A DNA stretch of 64,000 nt from Psilocybe azurescens (GCA_023853785.1 JAJIRX010000510.1:868001-932000), one strand, 5' to 3'; positions 11,029 to 25,424 are shown, numbered from the stretch's first letter. Notes: generated by a model not told the origin, from the letters alone. Numbers and translations: made by a program.

Positions 11029-13385
11029 GAAAAAGAGCGTTGGGAATGAGAATGGAATGAACACAATATAGGGTGATAAGCTATTAGTACTACATACCTA
11101 TCCATCCATCTGCTACCGGTGTTTAGGGAATCATTGATATTGGAATGTCGAACTGGCAACAGATTCGCATGCGTCCATCTCCATCTCGAGTTTGACTGTT
11201 GTGGCTGGGATAAGGGGTTGATACTGCAGATCGCATGGCGAACATCAGTTGATTACAGGAATAGAAGCAGTAAGGCGCAGCTATGAACCGAATAATCAAA
11301 CAGCGGCGTCGAACAATGCGCTTTGATGGCGATTTTATAGAGCTCATACGAGTTGGGATACACTGACTCCCACTTTTTGCCAGGATAAAGGAAGCTTCGA
11401 GTAAGACATGGAAGGCGCTAGGCGTGTGTGTGTGGAAACAAATGTAAGGTGGAATGAGAACAGGGAGGGTCATGAGAAAGGAAGTAAACTCGAAGGACGA
11501 ATCATACTAGTATCGCCATCATGATGAGTGTTTGGAGGTCCATGCTTCTTGTTCTAGTATGGCCGTAAAGGAGCATAAAGCCTGTGATTCCAGCTCGACA
11601 TTTCCACCGCTAGGGCACTTACGTCGCAGAGAGCAGAGAGCAGTGTGCGTTGCATTGATGATTAAACATCATGGTATGTTTTCGCCGGGGCCGGCTGCAA
11701 CATGTGGCTGTGCTCTTATGATGCAGCCCCTATTTAACGTTCAACGAAGAGTATCAGCATTAAAAACCAGACGGTATTCATGCAAAAATGCTATCTCAAT
11801 CCGACTCAAACTAGGCTAGATGATTAGGACAGTCAGAAAAGTCAAGGTATGGAGAGAACTTGGAGAGAACGAGTTGGAAAGGTGTGTTGGATTGAAAAAT
11901 TTTCTGTAGAAATGCTATAGCTACAATCCAAATTTCCCCATGTCTTTCAATAACTCTCTATTCTTCTATCCGACGGCGTAAAGACATTTAAAGCACTCTA
12001 CTTTGTGCACATACGATTGTCCTGGCATGGAAAACGCATAGCCAGTATACGCTCGTCATTGCCATGAATGCCGGCTAGCATCAGATGTGGACAGCTCAGC
12101 GCACTCCAGGATCTGCACGCGACTCTCGATGATCCTGTAGGCATCATTTTTTGTTGGCTTTTCGTCTGCTATCACACCAAATTCATCTATACCTACTAAA
12201 TCTGAATGGTACATAATTATCACAACTCCTCCGCATCATCATCGCTTATGCGATGCGGCGGTTGATGATTAAAATTACTCTACTACAAACCCGCTACCTC
12301 GTTCGAGCCTCCACCAGGCAGTTGAATTGGTAGTGTCCGTTATCCTTCGCCCTAGCTACCTGCTAATTTGTTTGCAATAGCTACAGAAAGTTCGCGGTTG
12401 TATTCTCAAAGTAAGTCGAGTGTTACTTTTGATCAACGTCTTCTGTTCTTTGACGGCTTAATCAGTACGACTCATCGCCTCCAGCCCTCTTTCCAGACAT
12501 ATCATATCTTCAGGAAAACTTACATGATTTAGGGCCGATATCCAACCATGTGGGACGCGGCATTGGACACAGGCTCGGTTGAGGTGAGTCATCATCTTAC
12601 GGTGGTCTCGACACGAACTGACAGCGCTACATCAGATGCTGCAATCAGAACCTACCAAAGCGTCGACAACAACGGCTATCCGAAGCAGGAGCGTGCTACG
12701 AAAGGCGGGATACATGCTGGTACATGGGCCGTCGGTCGTCTTCGTCACATGAGCATGATGAGCAACTAACTTTTCTCTTTCTTGGACAAGTTCACTACTA
12801 GTTCTCTCTGTAGCATACTTTGGTTGTAATTGAAAATACTTGTCGGCTTGTCGGTACCAGTGCGTCAAGAAATTAACAATATATCATTTGGAAATCGTCT
12901 ATGGCATTTCTTGTATACAGGCGGCGACGGGATTCTGAGACTATGTTCAATCAGATTCAAGCTAAAGGATAACCAAAATTCCTCATTGAGCGGTGACCCA
13001 CATCTTGCCCGCGCTAAACAAATGCACACAATCACTAACGCAGACTTCTTTTCGATCTTGAACCCTCAAATTCATTTCGAAAATAGAGGCATCTGATACT
13101 ACAAACGAAATAGAAACGACTGAAAGCAAACTGAAAACAAACTGAAAACAAACGAAAAACGCGTCTACAAATACAACAACAGACTATACAATAAATCCAA
13201 GTTACGCTCCGTGGAAGCCACGTCCTAACCCTGTGATACCCATTCCAACCATTGAGACTCGTATCCGTACGAGTTGTGATCCTAACAAATGAAGCTCGAA
13301 CGCTTCTCCAAAACATATAATACAAATTCAATTTCTGATCATCGCGCGATGGCCGTCCGTTGGCGTTACCCAAAGCACAATAGTT
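11029..13385. other. Intergenic, no gene recognised
   Basis: About 2.3 kb upstream of TM3 and downstream of X2. It contains only short open frames with no recognisable motifs. No repeat or RNA gene was identified. Confidence 0.35.
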
Positions 13386-15491
13386 TCAATCCGAGTTTTT
13401 GACGAGTTTGGCTGAATTACGAGGCGACCGACGCGGTGATGCGTTGGCGATGCGCGCCGAGCGTCGTGGAGTCGCAGGGCCATCCTGAGCATGAGCCTGC
13501 GTCCGATTTTTGGTCCCAGATTTCCTGAGAACTCCAGAAAGGCGGTCGACAGCCGTTCTCGGGCGTGGGATGGGCTCTTTCCTGTCCGTTCCGCTCCGAT
13601 CAACATCACGCATTTCGGAGTCTTCATTCGATGGCACACCACCGTTGGACGGGGGTGTGGACTGCTCTCCTGGAATGATTGACCAGGGGGCAGCGTCGTT
13701 CGGCCCGTCCCCACGTCTAGCCCTCTTTCTCGGAGTAACAGGTTCGAGTTCAGCCTGAGCCTGCGATAAAGATTGCTCGACATCGTCATCCTCGCGAGTC
13801 CGCTTGAGGGGCGATCTAGCAAAGCCGAACAGGTTCTGCAACCCCGAGATCAGCGAGCGTGTATGGCCGACGACAGCCTGCGATGCGTCCGCGATCATTG
13901 ACTGGAACGCTTCGATAAAGGCGGACAAGTCTCCAGCTCCCCTCTCTCCCTCTAATACGTCGAGCATGGCGTATTGCCGCTCTAAGGGCTTGCCACGTAG
14001 TACACAAGCCAAGTAGACCATCTCTGCCGAGAGAGATGGCTCAAAAGCCCTCGGTACGTCGTCTTTTACAATCTCTGGGTTCGCGATCGAAGGAGCGGCA
14101 CTGGACACGGAAGAAGCGCGTCCCGATTGGACCGGTTCGTCGTTCGAAGGGACGGCACTGGACACGGGAGATGCGCGCCCTGATTCCGACTCTACATTTT
14201 GGACTGTTTCATCTATGTTGGAGTCCACTGTGGAGTTTTGAAATCTGGAAGGCTCGTTAGAGCTGCTACCAGCGAACTGAAGTGCTTGACTCTGTAATGC
14301 TGCGGTAAAAGAGGGCATTGGATTGGAGCTCTGGACACCTCCTTCTATAATCCTTTTGAGCACGCGCTACATTTCGGGAAGATGTAGCTCTGGGCCTTGA
14401 AGTGGACGTCGCCTTTGAAATTGATTTTGATAGCGATTTCCTGAGCAAATTGGATGATTTCCTAGAAATCTTCGGTGTTGAAGGTCTGCTATTGGAACCG
14501 TTCCTTGCTTGAGCAGCATTGCCCTTAGCAGGGTCGTTTCGGCAGCCTACCTGAGTATTTGTAGAGGCAGATGTCACCCTCGACCTCTCCGCTTTAGAAG
14601 CAGAGGGTGACGGCTGGACTTGTTGGGCCTGTCCGTGGCGCTGCTGATCTCCTCGATTGATCCTGTTGTCTTCAAGCCGAATGATGTCTCCAAATACATC
14701 ACCATCCACAACGATAGGCTCTCGACGCCTCTGGTAGTAGGTGTCACTCTTGGTAATTTGCTCACGAGCCTCAGCAAGATGGAGCTGAGCGGGACTCAAT
14801 GGCCCAACTTGAACACGACTATGTACGACGGCTGCCACTTCGTTTTGAGGCCTTCGGGCAGGGAGAACCTGTGGTGGGCTATTATGATATATGATTTTAG
14901 CAGAGATCGATGAGTATATTAACGATAGACATACCCCTGCATCGACTCTTCTTGCCTCTGAGCAACGACCACACCTTCCTTGTCGCTTTCCTGCTGATCT
15001 CCGGGTATGTCGCCGTCTACTTCGACTTCATGGCGCGCATGTTCCCAACGAGCACGTAGATCCTCGTAGATTTGACGGGCTGATAGACTTGGCGTGCCTT
15101 TCTCCATGGCCTGAAAAATTAGCTGTGTGTCGCGCCAGATCTCCAGATCCCGTATATCATGCGATACGGTGACGCCGTTTAGGTTGTGCGATGGGATCCA
15201 CACGTGATGTTTCAACGCAGGGATCCATTCGTTCTTCCTCAGAAGAGCGCATATCTCGTAGGCCGTGAGATTCTGCGCATCTGGTAGCTCATAATGCTAA
15301 GTCATAAGTCGCGTTAGATGATAACTAAACAGACAACATTGGGTGAAATAACTGACGATTGCATACTCGCGTTGCAAATCTATAGACAAATTCTTGAAGG
15401 TATTTATATGCATACAGTCTACTTGCGGGATTTTTGTCTGGGGAAGTATAATTGATGTTGATAAATCTCGTGACAACAATTCGAACTGCAT
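13386..15491 (-). CDS. X2: diverged member of the X family, nuclear-looking, unknown function
   Basis: Function unknown. Exon 1 (15491-15357) encodes 45 residues ending NTFKNLSIDLQREYAI. A GT-AG intron ends at 15297, and exon 2 starts HYELPDAQNLTAYEICALL followed by KNEWIPAL. The same sequence, with the same phase-0 intron position, occurs in X (45.9 kb) and X' (51.3 kb). Downstream are KGTPSLSARQIYEDLRARWE and a Ser/Arg/Lys-rich region. A helical segment (LSAFIEAFQSMIADASQAVV) and basic patches (TPRKRARRG; RRSARIANASPRRSPR) follow; these look like nuclear localisation or DNA-contact segments. The frame needs one more G at 14934-14937 to fit the splice donor. A second frame change of unclear cause lies near 14360-14370. 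The C-terminal acidic domain of X is absent. Confidence 0.6.
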
Positions 15492-16206
15492 GTTTGCGGA
15501 AGTTGGAACTTTAACAATTGAACAGAAAGGGAATCAGGGAGATTGATCTGTGCAAAGTAGTAATGGTGGTGGTATGAAAGAGAGAGAGAGATGGCACCCT
15601 GTTTGGGAGACACGGTCACCTTATAACAACAATATTCGACAAATGTGGAGAACAATGTCCAAGGGCCCTATAAATTGATTCGCCCGCCACCGGGACCAAA
15701 AAGGAAAGATTCCCACGACCAAGTCACCGTGTCGATGGTTGCTTTATTGCTTTTTGAATTTCATAGTAGCATTTCCACAGAGTCCAACCATCATCATAAG
15801 TCTTTGGTCTGTGTATTCTCTTGCACTCAAAATTCTGGCTGTTTAGAATATCTATTTAATGATAATCAGTCAACATACACGATTTTTCTCCAGGTTTCTA
15901 CAATAAAAAGTCCGAGCGGCACCGCATGAGAAGCCACTCGCCCACACAATGGCTTTATAAGTTGGGCCGTAGTTTACCATTGTGCCCTGCCAAAAGGCTG
16001 TGACTCAAAGGTGGAGCTCAGAGTGCCACTATATGGCGACTTTCAAATCTCATGGAAGTTCATGCCCTTTGAGTCCTTCCCGCTCCCCTATCACTGCTCA
16101 ACTACGTGCTCGACCTTCTTAGAGCATGTTGTTCTCACCTCCTGGCCCTAGAAAGCGCAGCGCTCAAATATCTTTCGACGAGAAATTCCCCATCATCTCA
16201 GTGGAC

Positions 16207-17688
16207 CATGAATAATGTCCAAAGCGGGTCAAATTACTTGAAGAATCTAGGACATCGAGTGATAGGTGGGTTATTCATATTTCCACCAGGTTGGCATGCG
16301 GCATGCCAGATGATATATTTGAACCACAGATATATATTTCCCTTTGTCAACAGGTTCCAGATTACGTTTCTAATCAAGATATTAGAAGAATGTATAGGAC
16401 AACGACCTTGTCATCCTATGTTTTCCTCTTTGTATGTAAATACTGGAGGCAAGTCGCACTCGGATCAGTTCCTGTCTTTCTCCCAAATCTTCACATATAC
16501 GTTAAATATAACAAACCTGGATTCTTCTATAATTCTTTAATTAAGAAGGCCACCATTTAACTCCAAGAAACTTCGAAAAGCATGGCTGGTCGACTACGCA
16601 TTTTGGGGGATAAATATACGAACAATATGGTACTTGCACTCATGCATACTGAAAGGCGATGGAAAGGACTGGATATCACCTTCGATAATGTCTTTCTCCC
16701 AACATTTATCTCGCGATGTAATCAGCGTACATACAAGTCTTCCCAAGGCAATTCCCATCTTGGAGCTAACCTCGAACACTTGAAGATCAAGTTATCTGAA
16801 CATCCTTCAGTCGATATGACTCTTGACAGTCTTTGGTGCTGGATTATGAGGTTACCCAGCCTTAGGAGTCTATGCGTCGTGGATCCCAAAGATCACATCA
16901 AAGATCTAAATGCCGTTCCGTTTGCAGTCATTCCGGGTGCAATGCAACTCCATCGACCGTCGATTACATTCATGGAAAGCGTTCGGGCTCTTTCGCAATG
17001 TGATTCTGCCACTCAGGTCCTCCTGCGGGGAAGGCACCTCCTCAATAATAGGGGCAATGAAATCATGCTGCCTCCTGTGGAAAATATCTCTCGACTAACC
17101 TTCAACAATATGACGAGCCTCCAGCTGAAGGGGGCACAGCACCACGTCCACCTTTTAGATTACTTCATACTACCGTCTCTCTTGGAACTCAAGATATGGC
17201 TATACTTTACACCTTACCTCAACGAAGTAAAGAAAGAATCTCTTTCCAAATTCAACAACCTCTTCAATCAATCACAGTGTCAGTTTTCTGAACTCTTCGT
17301 GCGAGAAAAAAACCTGAGGAAAGTTGACGCATTGCCTTTTCTTGGTCTGCAAGCGTTACAGAAAGTTCCCGAGGTTGATTTCACTTCGGTGGAATTAGCT
17401 TCTCAAGGGTTTTTGGCAGTCAGTCCGCATGGTCAACTAATAGAGGCAGAATTACAGGAACGGGTAAGAGGGATGGATTTTCACTGCTGGCATAGGGTTA
17501 TTGTTATCGACAAAAATGTTTTTAAACATGTTTGCATTGTTAACTCATTTGTCCATTGCATAAATTTGTCATTTTCGGGAATGAACACATCTGGAATCAA
17601 GTTTTTAGTGACAATAAATGATAAATTAATGGAAAATGAAAAAGGAATTAAAAGTTTAAACACGTTTGAAATCATTTTTAGTCGATAA
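16207..17688 (+). CDS. F-box-like protein, possibly decayed
   Basis: Weak F-box-like segment at about 16290-16500: MPDDIFEPQIYISLCQQVP, then VCKYWRQVALGSVP, matching the hydrophobic and WRxVA spacing of basidiomycete F-box proteins. An in-frame TAA lies at 16558-16560. The same frame resumes at ATG 16582 and runs 368 codons with LRR-like lines (LPSLRSLCVVDP, ISRLTFNNMTSLQLKG, LPSLLELKIWLYF). The F-box part and the LRR part are therefore separated by a stop. The gene may be dead, or the stop may be an assembly or splicing matter. The start is uncertain; a possible leader peptide begins at ATG 16123. The C-terminal 70 residues look unstructured. Confidence 0.5.
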
Positions 17689-19684
17689 CAATAACCCCAT
17701 GCCAGCAGTGTTTATGGTTTGGGGTATGAAAGAGGAGTCGGGATATCATTTTGGATGGAAGGACATACGGAATGGCGAAACACTTCATTTTGTCGTTCGC
17801 GGTGGTCAAATGCAGCAATAAATTTTCGTCGATGAACACGTTATTAGTTGATAAAGACCGTTATATACCTCTTAATGGTTAAACGGTGCAACTGCGCTTA
17901 CAATATAAACAATAGAACTCACTACATAAAATTTCAATTCTCAAATTGTGGCTTAAAAATGTGCCGAAGAATGCGAAGACGGACCAGCAGTGAACAAGTT
18001 TTGTACTGTTTGGTATACCCTGCATACCTTTCTTGCAGTCAGGCTGATGTAGCTATACATAATTAAGACTCAAGCCTCGTTTATACTGATGGGAACTGAA
18101 GAAATTTTGGTTAAAAACGCGTCCAAAAGGGCGCGGACCCTGAGGTTTTTGGATAAAACGGCCATATTTTGAGCCCAACCCTGATCCTGAAAAGTGGATA
18201 AAAACCAAAAATTTCGAAGCCCTCAGTGAGGCGTCCGTTGGGTAAAAACAGTTCTCTCCAATGTCCGAACACGTAACCTGGGGTGTCAACACATTATTGT
18301 GAATGTTGTTCCAATTGCGCCAACATGCACCCTCTGGTCGTGCTTTTGAGACCTCCTGTCATTCAACTATACTGTAAGTAATGAAGATTATTTTTAAACT
18401 TTTTTTGGATGGGTTAAAAAGACAAACTTGGATGCCTGAGGAAAAATCGAGGTAAAACGCGCCTTTTTGGTCAAAATAGCAAATAGCGAAAACCTGATTT
18501 TTGCCCTTTTTGACCCTTCCACAGCACTTCAATTTTCAAAGGAGCCACCTTGGTCCTCCTTGGCCCTTTAAATAAATCGAGATTACATTAAGCGATGCTG
18601 TAAGGCCTCCTGATGACCTATGTATAGGCAAAATCAAATACATACAATCTGATACAATTCTCTTCCGATCTTTGAAAAATTTTACCTCCGCAGTTTCCTT
18701 GAGTCTGGAAAGAGCTAGAAGGTCTGCAAGGTAGAAACGAATACTGTATTCTAAATATTTAATCTGTCTCCCTTTGCATCTCCTTGTGCCCTTCTGATGC
18801 GCTGCACTTCATTGCCTACCGAAGCTATACAGAAGCCTATATATTGAGTAGACCAGAAAATAGGATTTACGTATGGGATTTGCAATTGACTGAAGATCGA
18901 CGGAAGTATCCGGCGAAGCTTCACCCGGCGCTTAACCTGCATATAATCGTGCTTGTCATTTTTCAACTTTTCAGGAACCAGACATTTCATTCTATTTAAT
19001 ATGTCCACTCTCATAATTTACTTTCATTTTTCGCTCAACTTCTTGAAGCTTCTATCATATTGTTTTACGAATGAAAATTACTCGTCTGGGACCGGTAACT
19101 GTCTCATCCGGGAAGGATGATAGTCAATCGGAGTCGATCGGCCTCATTCGGGATTCGATGAAATAAAAATGTATGAAATATGCCAAGCTATGCTTGGGTA
19201 CGACATCCAGACATCATGGAAATCTCGTATGACCTTCCTAGTCTACTTCCTCCAAGCCTGGATCCTTGCTTTTAGATGTGAAGTCTCAAGGAGTCTCAGG
19301 CTAGTGATTGAGGCTGACTGAAGTCTGAGATTAAGTAGTCGATCGTTGGCACTACCGGAGATTTTAGTACTGGAGAATACTAGTTATTCAAGTTCACTCA
19401 TGACGAAGGACCTCCTGGCTCCTTCTGGGACCCCAAAAATCTGACAAAATAGTCTCGGATCGGGCTACAGAGATTATCCTATTGCACCCATGGCCTCCCA
19501 TCGCTCGATGAGCACAATGAAATTCAGGAATTGATCCGACAGCGTAGCGATAGAGCTGTGCTGTAGTTTCAAGAGGCCAGTCAGGGCTAGTCAGCGTCTG
19601 AGAGTACGCATTCCTATTCCACAACGACTACCGGTCCTCTTTTTCTTTTTTTTGCGGCTTGCCCGCTGTCCACTTTCTTTACCA
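17689..19684. other. Intergenic, AT-rich, possible old repeat remnants
   Basis: About 2 kb without a recognisable gene. Between 18090 and 18520 two stretches contain similar words (ggttaaaaacgcg and ggtaaaacgcg) in the same direction, which may be eroded repetitive DNA. No terminal inverted repeats or coding remnants could be defined. Confidence 0.35.
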
Positions 19685-21935
19685 ATGTCACTGAAGGGAA
19701 CAATCGAAAATACGTTAGGCGCTGGGTTTTTGGGTCTCGTTGCCGCATCTATGTAAGCACAACTACCATAGCCTCTTAGATTCGCCCTTCGCTCAAATGC
19801 AATTTAAACGATGTAACGATGTTCAGCCTTTTCGGGGTCACCATTGTACAGTGCTGGATTTATTATTTTAACTTCCCTAATGACTGGAAATTCCAAAAAT
19901 ATCGGTGCGTTTGCCTGAGTCGACTGAAGTATGCTATGGCTTACGATGTTCCCTGAAAAGGTTTTAATTCTCTTGTAAGCATTGGTCATAGGGACTCTGT
20001 GTCACCAAGCTTACGACTCACGTCCTAGAATACTGGACGTAGTACATCTCGGCATCACCACACACGCAATGTACTATTATGTGATTCAGCAATTTGGAAA
20101 TTTATCCGGCTTGCAGAATATCGTGTGGTGTGTCAATCTTGCACTTATCTCAATGACAAAGCTCATGTTTGTCAATAGGAGTTTCAAGGTCAGTGCTTAG
20201 GAAATCAATGTCGAAAGACGTCCGTTTATAACTAGCTGGTTCGAAGCTCCAAATCACTCTTAATGTGCGTTAGCTTCTTTTAAAACACATTCAAAAACAA
20301 TGATCTGACTTTCTTATTTGAAAAATATAGGTAGTGATTATAATCATAGTCCAATTGTACGTCAGCTCGAACTTCATATAAATCGAACCATTCACGATAA
20401 AGTCTGCGCCGTAGCTTATACACTTTGAGAGTGTGGAAGCGTGAGTTGCGTTTCTGTTTCATATGACGGTGTCTGCTAATTGTAATTGGCCACCAGTTGG
20501 AGGACACAACTGTGCGTTACTCGGGCCGTATTGGATATCGCAAGAGACAATCTGATAACCAGGTACCTGCTTGCTATAGTTGGCTCCATGTTTGCGAAGT
20601 TCTTGCCTGTAGGCATAGTGCGTGAAAAATTTCTTTCAGATAAGCCTCCAAGTCTTACCTGGCTTTAGTCAGTGATTGTACTCGCTGGAGGCAGTGAGTC
20701 GCAGTCTGATTCTTTCGTTGAAAATAATTATTCAACTACCTTCCACTCTCAGTTATTGGCCTCAGTACGTTATAAGTCATGTCTTTCGCCGGGATATCTT
20801 TGATTTACAGCTTTTATGTATCAGTCTTAGCATTCAAATCGTGCGTATGCGTCCGACTCAGTTTGCGACAGTTCACTCAACATTTATGTTTCTTTCATAC
20901 GAGACAGATATCAGATCACACATTGGACTGATCTCCAAGGGATGAAAGTAAGCTTTATTACGACGTTCCTCCGATGCTTTCAATTTAAATCTACAAAATT
21001 GATTGCTAATACTAATACTGTGACTTCAGTGGAGTGTCTTATCGTCTTTTGGCATGTCAACCGCCATCGATGTCGTACTCGCCATTGCCATGTGCTATTA
21101 TCTGCAGAAAAGTCGATCAGCCTTTGCCATGTTCGTCAATCATGACAAAGTAAATCTGACAAAGCTCACGCCTAATCTCTCCATGACACGACAGGACAAA
21201 CAATCGCATTGTGGTCGTAATGCACTACGTTTTGATTTCTGGGGCCCTCACAAGGTGCGAGATCTCAGCTCACTGACGTACCCGCCTGAAACTGACATAC
21301 ATTGTACATCTGCAGCGCTTGCTCTTTGTCTGCGTTAATTACTGTAGGTCTTTGCCTATGCCACATTGAATGACTCTGATCGAACTATTAAATAGTTTGC
21401 CACGATGGAGCACAACCTTATATTCCTGGGTATATCATTTCTCTTGACGAAGTGTAAGTTTTTCAATTGTATAAACAAATCTTTACACCTCTCCATCAAT
21501 ATTCTACAGTATACATCAACAGCTACATGGCTATGTTCGTTAAACTGTTTCTGCTCGGTATCACAGGACAATGGCTAACTTTGACATACAGGTTGAACTC
21601 AAGACGTTCAGGAAGGGATAACGACTCAAGTTCATTCAGCGTTGCTAGACTCATGAACCTCAGAGGGCGGCCAAAAGAGCGGCCCAATGAGACCCATCTT
21701 GAAACCATTCCGGACCAGGTAAGGATATTGTCTTGCATATGCGTTCTGCCTGTCGATAACGCGAGCATTCGAACGTTTTTAGGACTCTATGGCATTGTCG
21801 TCCATAGGACACCAAGCCAGATTGGAGGCAGAGCTCGATATAGATGCTAAGCAAGGTCCAGAGGATGATCTGTCAAAAAACATGGGAGGAGTACGATCAT
21901 ACTGCATTGGGTCCCATCCTAGCCACTCCAACTGA
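19685..21935 (+). CDS. DUF6534-family multi-pass membrane protein
   Basis: Basidiomycete 7TM protein of unknown function. Many short exons are recognisable. ATG 19685 starts GTIENTLGAGFLGLVAAS; an intron is followed by LFGVTIVQCWIYYFNFPNDW. Next come RILDVVHLGITTHAMYYYVI with QFGNLSGLQNIVW, then VVIIIIVQLY, YTLRVWK, and FAGISLIYSFYVSVLAFKS. Later exons give TDLQGMK, then WSVLSSFGMSTAIDVVLAIA with MCYYLQKSRSAF, then NLIFLGISFLLTK and YINSYMAMFN-like text. The last exons are LNSRRSGRDNDSSSFSVARL and a tail that stops at 21933-21935. The order and motifs match the DUF6534 layout from first TM to the conserved CYYL-K-SR and YINS-MA segments. Exon boundaries between 20200 and 20950 are uncertain, and the gene may be damaged there. 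Confidence 0.65.
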
Positions 21936-22472
21936 TCGTCCTAATTGTAGATCACTATTCATCGGATAGAAGAAAGAAAATACGACGATGACACCAAGAA
22001 TTGGAATCCTGTATAAACAATGCGAAGTAGGATTTGATTGCTATAAACATTTGTACAGTCTTATCTCAGCGGGAACGTATTCAATTATTTGAAGGGTTAA
22101 TGATCGATTAAACTTCATGCCGGCTGAATTGGCCTTGAGGCTACAGTGCTGTATATCTGAGTTATGGATTGTACATTGCTTCATGCACATAAAGATGCTC
22201 GAAGCGAGGGCAAGGCTCATGGGTTGAGTCTACAAACCAAGACAACTGACAACCTATTAATAGATTTTGACCGTTGAAAATCAACATCCTGTCAGATTTT
22301 GGGGTACGCACAAGGAACACATTTTGGTTGCCGATGTCCTGAAACAGTCAAATTATATCACGCAGGTGCCACTGTTGTTTGGAGTTTCGAGCGCCAACAG
22401 CAAGCAGGGGTGGTTCCTTGCTTCTTCCTGTATCTGTGTTACGGCGCATATCCATCTACTTCCAAGTGTCTC

Positions 22473-25424
22473 ATGAGCTCGCGCACGAGAGAGGGATTTC
22501 TGTCGCCAAATGACGATGTGAGTCGGGTCCAGCATAAGCCTTTGGACGCTGATCTACAAATAGGTCGTCTAGTCACAAGAGGACGGTAGGCCATGGGACC
22601 TCAAGGACGAATTCAAGTACGCTCCCAAACGACCTGAAGGCGACCCTTGGAAGATTCTACTCGATCCATTGCTAGAAAGAGAGAAGAAGCGCTGTGACTC
22701 ATGGAATACAGAGATCCAAAATCTGTTGATTTTCGTCAGTTTCTTAATCACGACATTACCTTACCCTCTCGTTCACGCTCTTTGCCAAAAAGGCTGGTCT
22801 CTTTTCGGGTTTGGTCACCGCCTTTATCATCGAGTCCTACAAATTTCTTCAACCAGACCCAGATAACGATATCGTCGCCTTCCTCGCTCATATTGCCGAA
22901 CGTCTCGACAATCCATCAAATCAGACTTCAGCAATTAAGCCACCATCTTCCACATTTCTCGCCACTCATGCGGCCGTCAGAGTCAATATCTTCTGGTTTA
23001 TCAGCCTTATACTCAGCCTCACGGTCATTCTCTCTGGTATCATCGCAATGCAATGGTTACGAGAGCACCAAGCATATACAGGGCAGTCGTCGAAGGATAT
23101 GATTGCCATTCTGAACATGCGAGTTGAATCTTTAGAGAAGTGGCATGTGAAGGACATCATCACCACATTTCTCTAATCCTCGCTGTGGCGCTCGTGCTAT
23201 TCTTTGCTGGAATAATCGACTTTCTTCATGTGTTGGGTAACAAGACACTTCTCGTCTCAGTCGCAACTGTGATAACAATCACTCTCATACTTCTCGTCTC
23301 CAGCACCACAGTTCCATCATTACAATGCACCTTTTTGTACATTTGGCTTGGACATCAAGAACCACCATCTCCTTGCCCGTATAAATCCCCCTCAGTCGGG
23401 GTTCTTTCATGGGGTCTGCTATTACATCTCTACTTTTCTTTCTCGTCGCCGCTCCCGATATTTTATTTCTCTTGGCAACTGGCTCAGGAGCCTCTCGCAA
23501 CTTAACACCCGGAATAAACACGCCCTCCTATATCTAACGGACACCTGGTCGAAGAAAACATGGGCAGAAGTAGATCTGTGCTGGCTGTCAATTCGAGAGG
23601 CATGTCTCTTTCCGCATGAGCAGGAAGGATATTACGAGTTTCTTGATCGTAACGGCATTGCTCCCCTCTTCGATATTACCAAAACCTTCCAAGGAGTGAT
23701 CAACGGGGTCAAGCTCTCGAACGACATCTTGTCGGCCGTGTACCATTGCTTTCACGAGATTTCCACGCCTTTTGTCTCAAGAGATCATCCCAAGCGGAAG
23801 GCTCCCACACAGCGCGATGAACTTGACCTAACCTTTAAAATGATACGATGGCGCAACAACTTTCTTCACTCACTGATCCATTCTGAAGATAACGAGAATG
23901 ACTTGGTGGTCGACTTCCTCCCACTGTTCTCAGACAAGGACGCTCGCAAGAAGTTTCATTCCAATAATAACATACTGCATCACCATAATCTTTTCGCATT
24001 CATAGATCGGCTCATAAGTCAATACCCAAAAGAGTTCTCAGATCATCGAATAGAGATAGGCATTCGTCTAGCAAGTGCCCTTTACAACAGGTGGCACGAG
24101 ACTGATCACGCACGAGAACAGTGCCTGCCTTCTTACCTCAGAGGAGAGATCTTTGATCAGCGTCGTTGGAAAACACTCAAAAACGATATAACAGGCAAGT
24201 AATAAATTTTCTGCACTTTTATCCTTCAGAGTTGAGTTTACTAATATCTTTGTTGTCAGTGCCCGTGTTCCAGCAATATGTTTACACATTGTCAGCTTTC
24301 TTTGAAGGAGCGGCCCACCCAGATCAACCAATCAACATTCCTTCTAATAGGCTCCTGGTGCACCGCGATACCGCAGAATTCTTGGAAAAGGCAGCGTGGG
24401 ATACATATCGAGTTATCGCGGCCCATAATCTTTCCAAGCATCCACCCGGAGATCGCAGAAAGGCGTTGAAAATATTCAGATGCCTGTTGGATAAGATATC
24501 ATCCTTCATGTCTGTCAGTCGGCTCAATCCCTCAATCCCCGCCAATCCCATCCATCTGTTGTATTTCTGCGCCATCTATATAAGGCGTCTCAACTCGCTA
24601 CGCTTTCATGCAGGGCCATTGATGGATCAACAGGCTATTGGTATGCTGGAAGAAACCATGGCCATCATGCGGACCTGTAAAATTGACTTGCTCGACACCG
24701 GCGGGGATCAGACTAAAGATGTCAAGGATTGGCTGAGTGGTATTGACAGATTCGGATCTGTTTTGAGGTTCTCGCCAGAGTGGTGGTGCTTCCTCGATGG
24801 AAAACATGACGAGCATAGCAAGGACTCTGAAGCATCTGTCAGCCATCATGTAAAGCGTCGTCCAACTCCAGCACCCATATTCCCCAAGCCGATGATTCCT
24901 ATGGGTGGTTTACGCGTCCCAGCAGACTCAGTGATGCTCCACCCCCCTGACCGTGTAGTAGCCTCCGACTCGATCAATTCAGTGTATAGCGACGAGTCGT
25001 ATGCTTCCACGAGCGCCGATTCTCCTATCACAAATGGGTACAACAGCTTCGCATCCAGCCCAAAATTGGATGAAAATGTACAACCCTTGGATTTGAGTCC
25101 GATTATACCCCACTCGATTTCCTCGTTGAAAAAGGACGATCGCAACTCAGCACACCTCCACTTTTCAAGCAGCCTTCCTACTCAGCATGCCCTCGGTCAC
25201 CATTACAGCAGGGAGATACACCGGTGGAACCTACACCAAGGAATGAGATCGAGATGGAGACCTTGCACCATGCATTAAGGTCAGGGCTGACATCGACATC
25301 GAGAACCAGCCCGCCTGGCGCCCGCAGACTGTCCATGCTACAACCTATACAGTATCCTGAGCCGGTCCATGATTGTAACACAGCGCTTTCTGACAACCCC
25401 TACGACAGTTCAACCCAGAGATAG
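22473..25424 (+). CDS. DUF6535-family transmembrane protein, copy 1 (three frame disturbances)
   Basis: Basidiomycete membrane protein of unknown role. Exon 1 starts at ATG 22473 (SSRTREGFLSPNDD). A GTGAGT intron leads to DGRPWDLKDEFKYAPKRP and WNTEIQNLLIF. The DUF6535 core follows: AGLFSGLVTAFIIESYKFLQ, three to four TM helices including WFISLILSLTVILSGIIAMQ and LILAVALVLFFAGIIDFLHV, and GIIAMQWLREHQAYTGQS. A large soluble part contains WSKKTWAEVDLCWLSIREAC and HRDTAEFLEKAAWDTYRVIA. The frame shifts at 23171 (one base missing), 23387-23391 (one C too many) and 25129-25133 (one A missing). The paralogue at 53.8-56.8 kb confirms the first two. After the third repair the C-terminus ends LSDNPYDSSTQR, matching the paralogue's LSDNPYPSGD. 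An intron lies near 24197-24259. Confidence 0.8.

Noticed and set aside
18090..18520. Possible transposable element with repeated aaacgcg words
   Set aside because: The similar words are in direct orientation, short and diverged. No ends or target duplications could be drawn.
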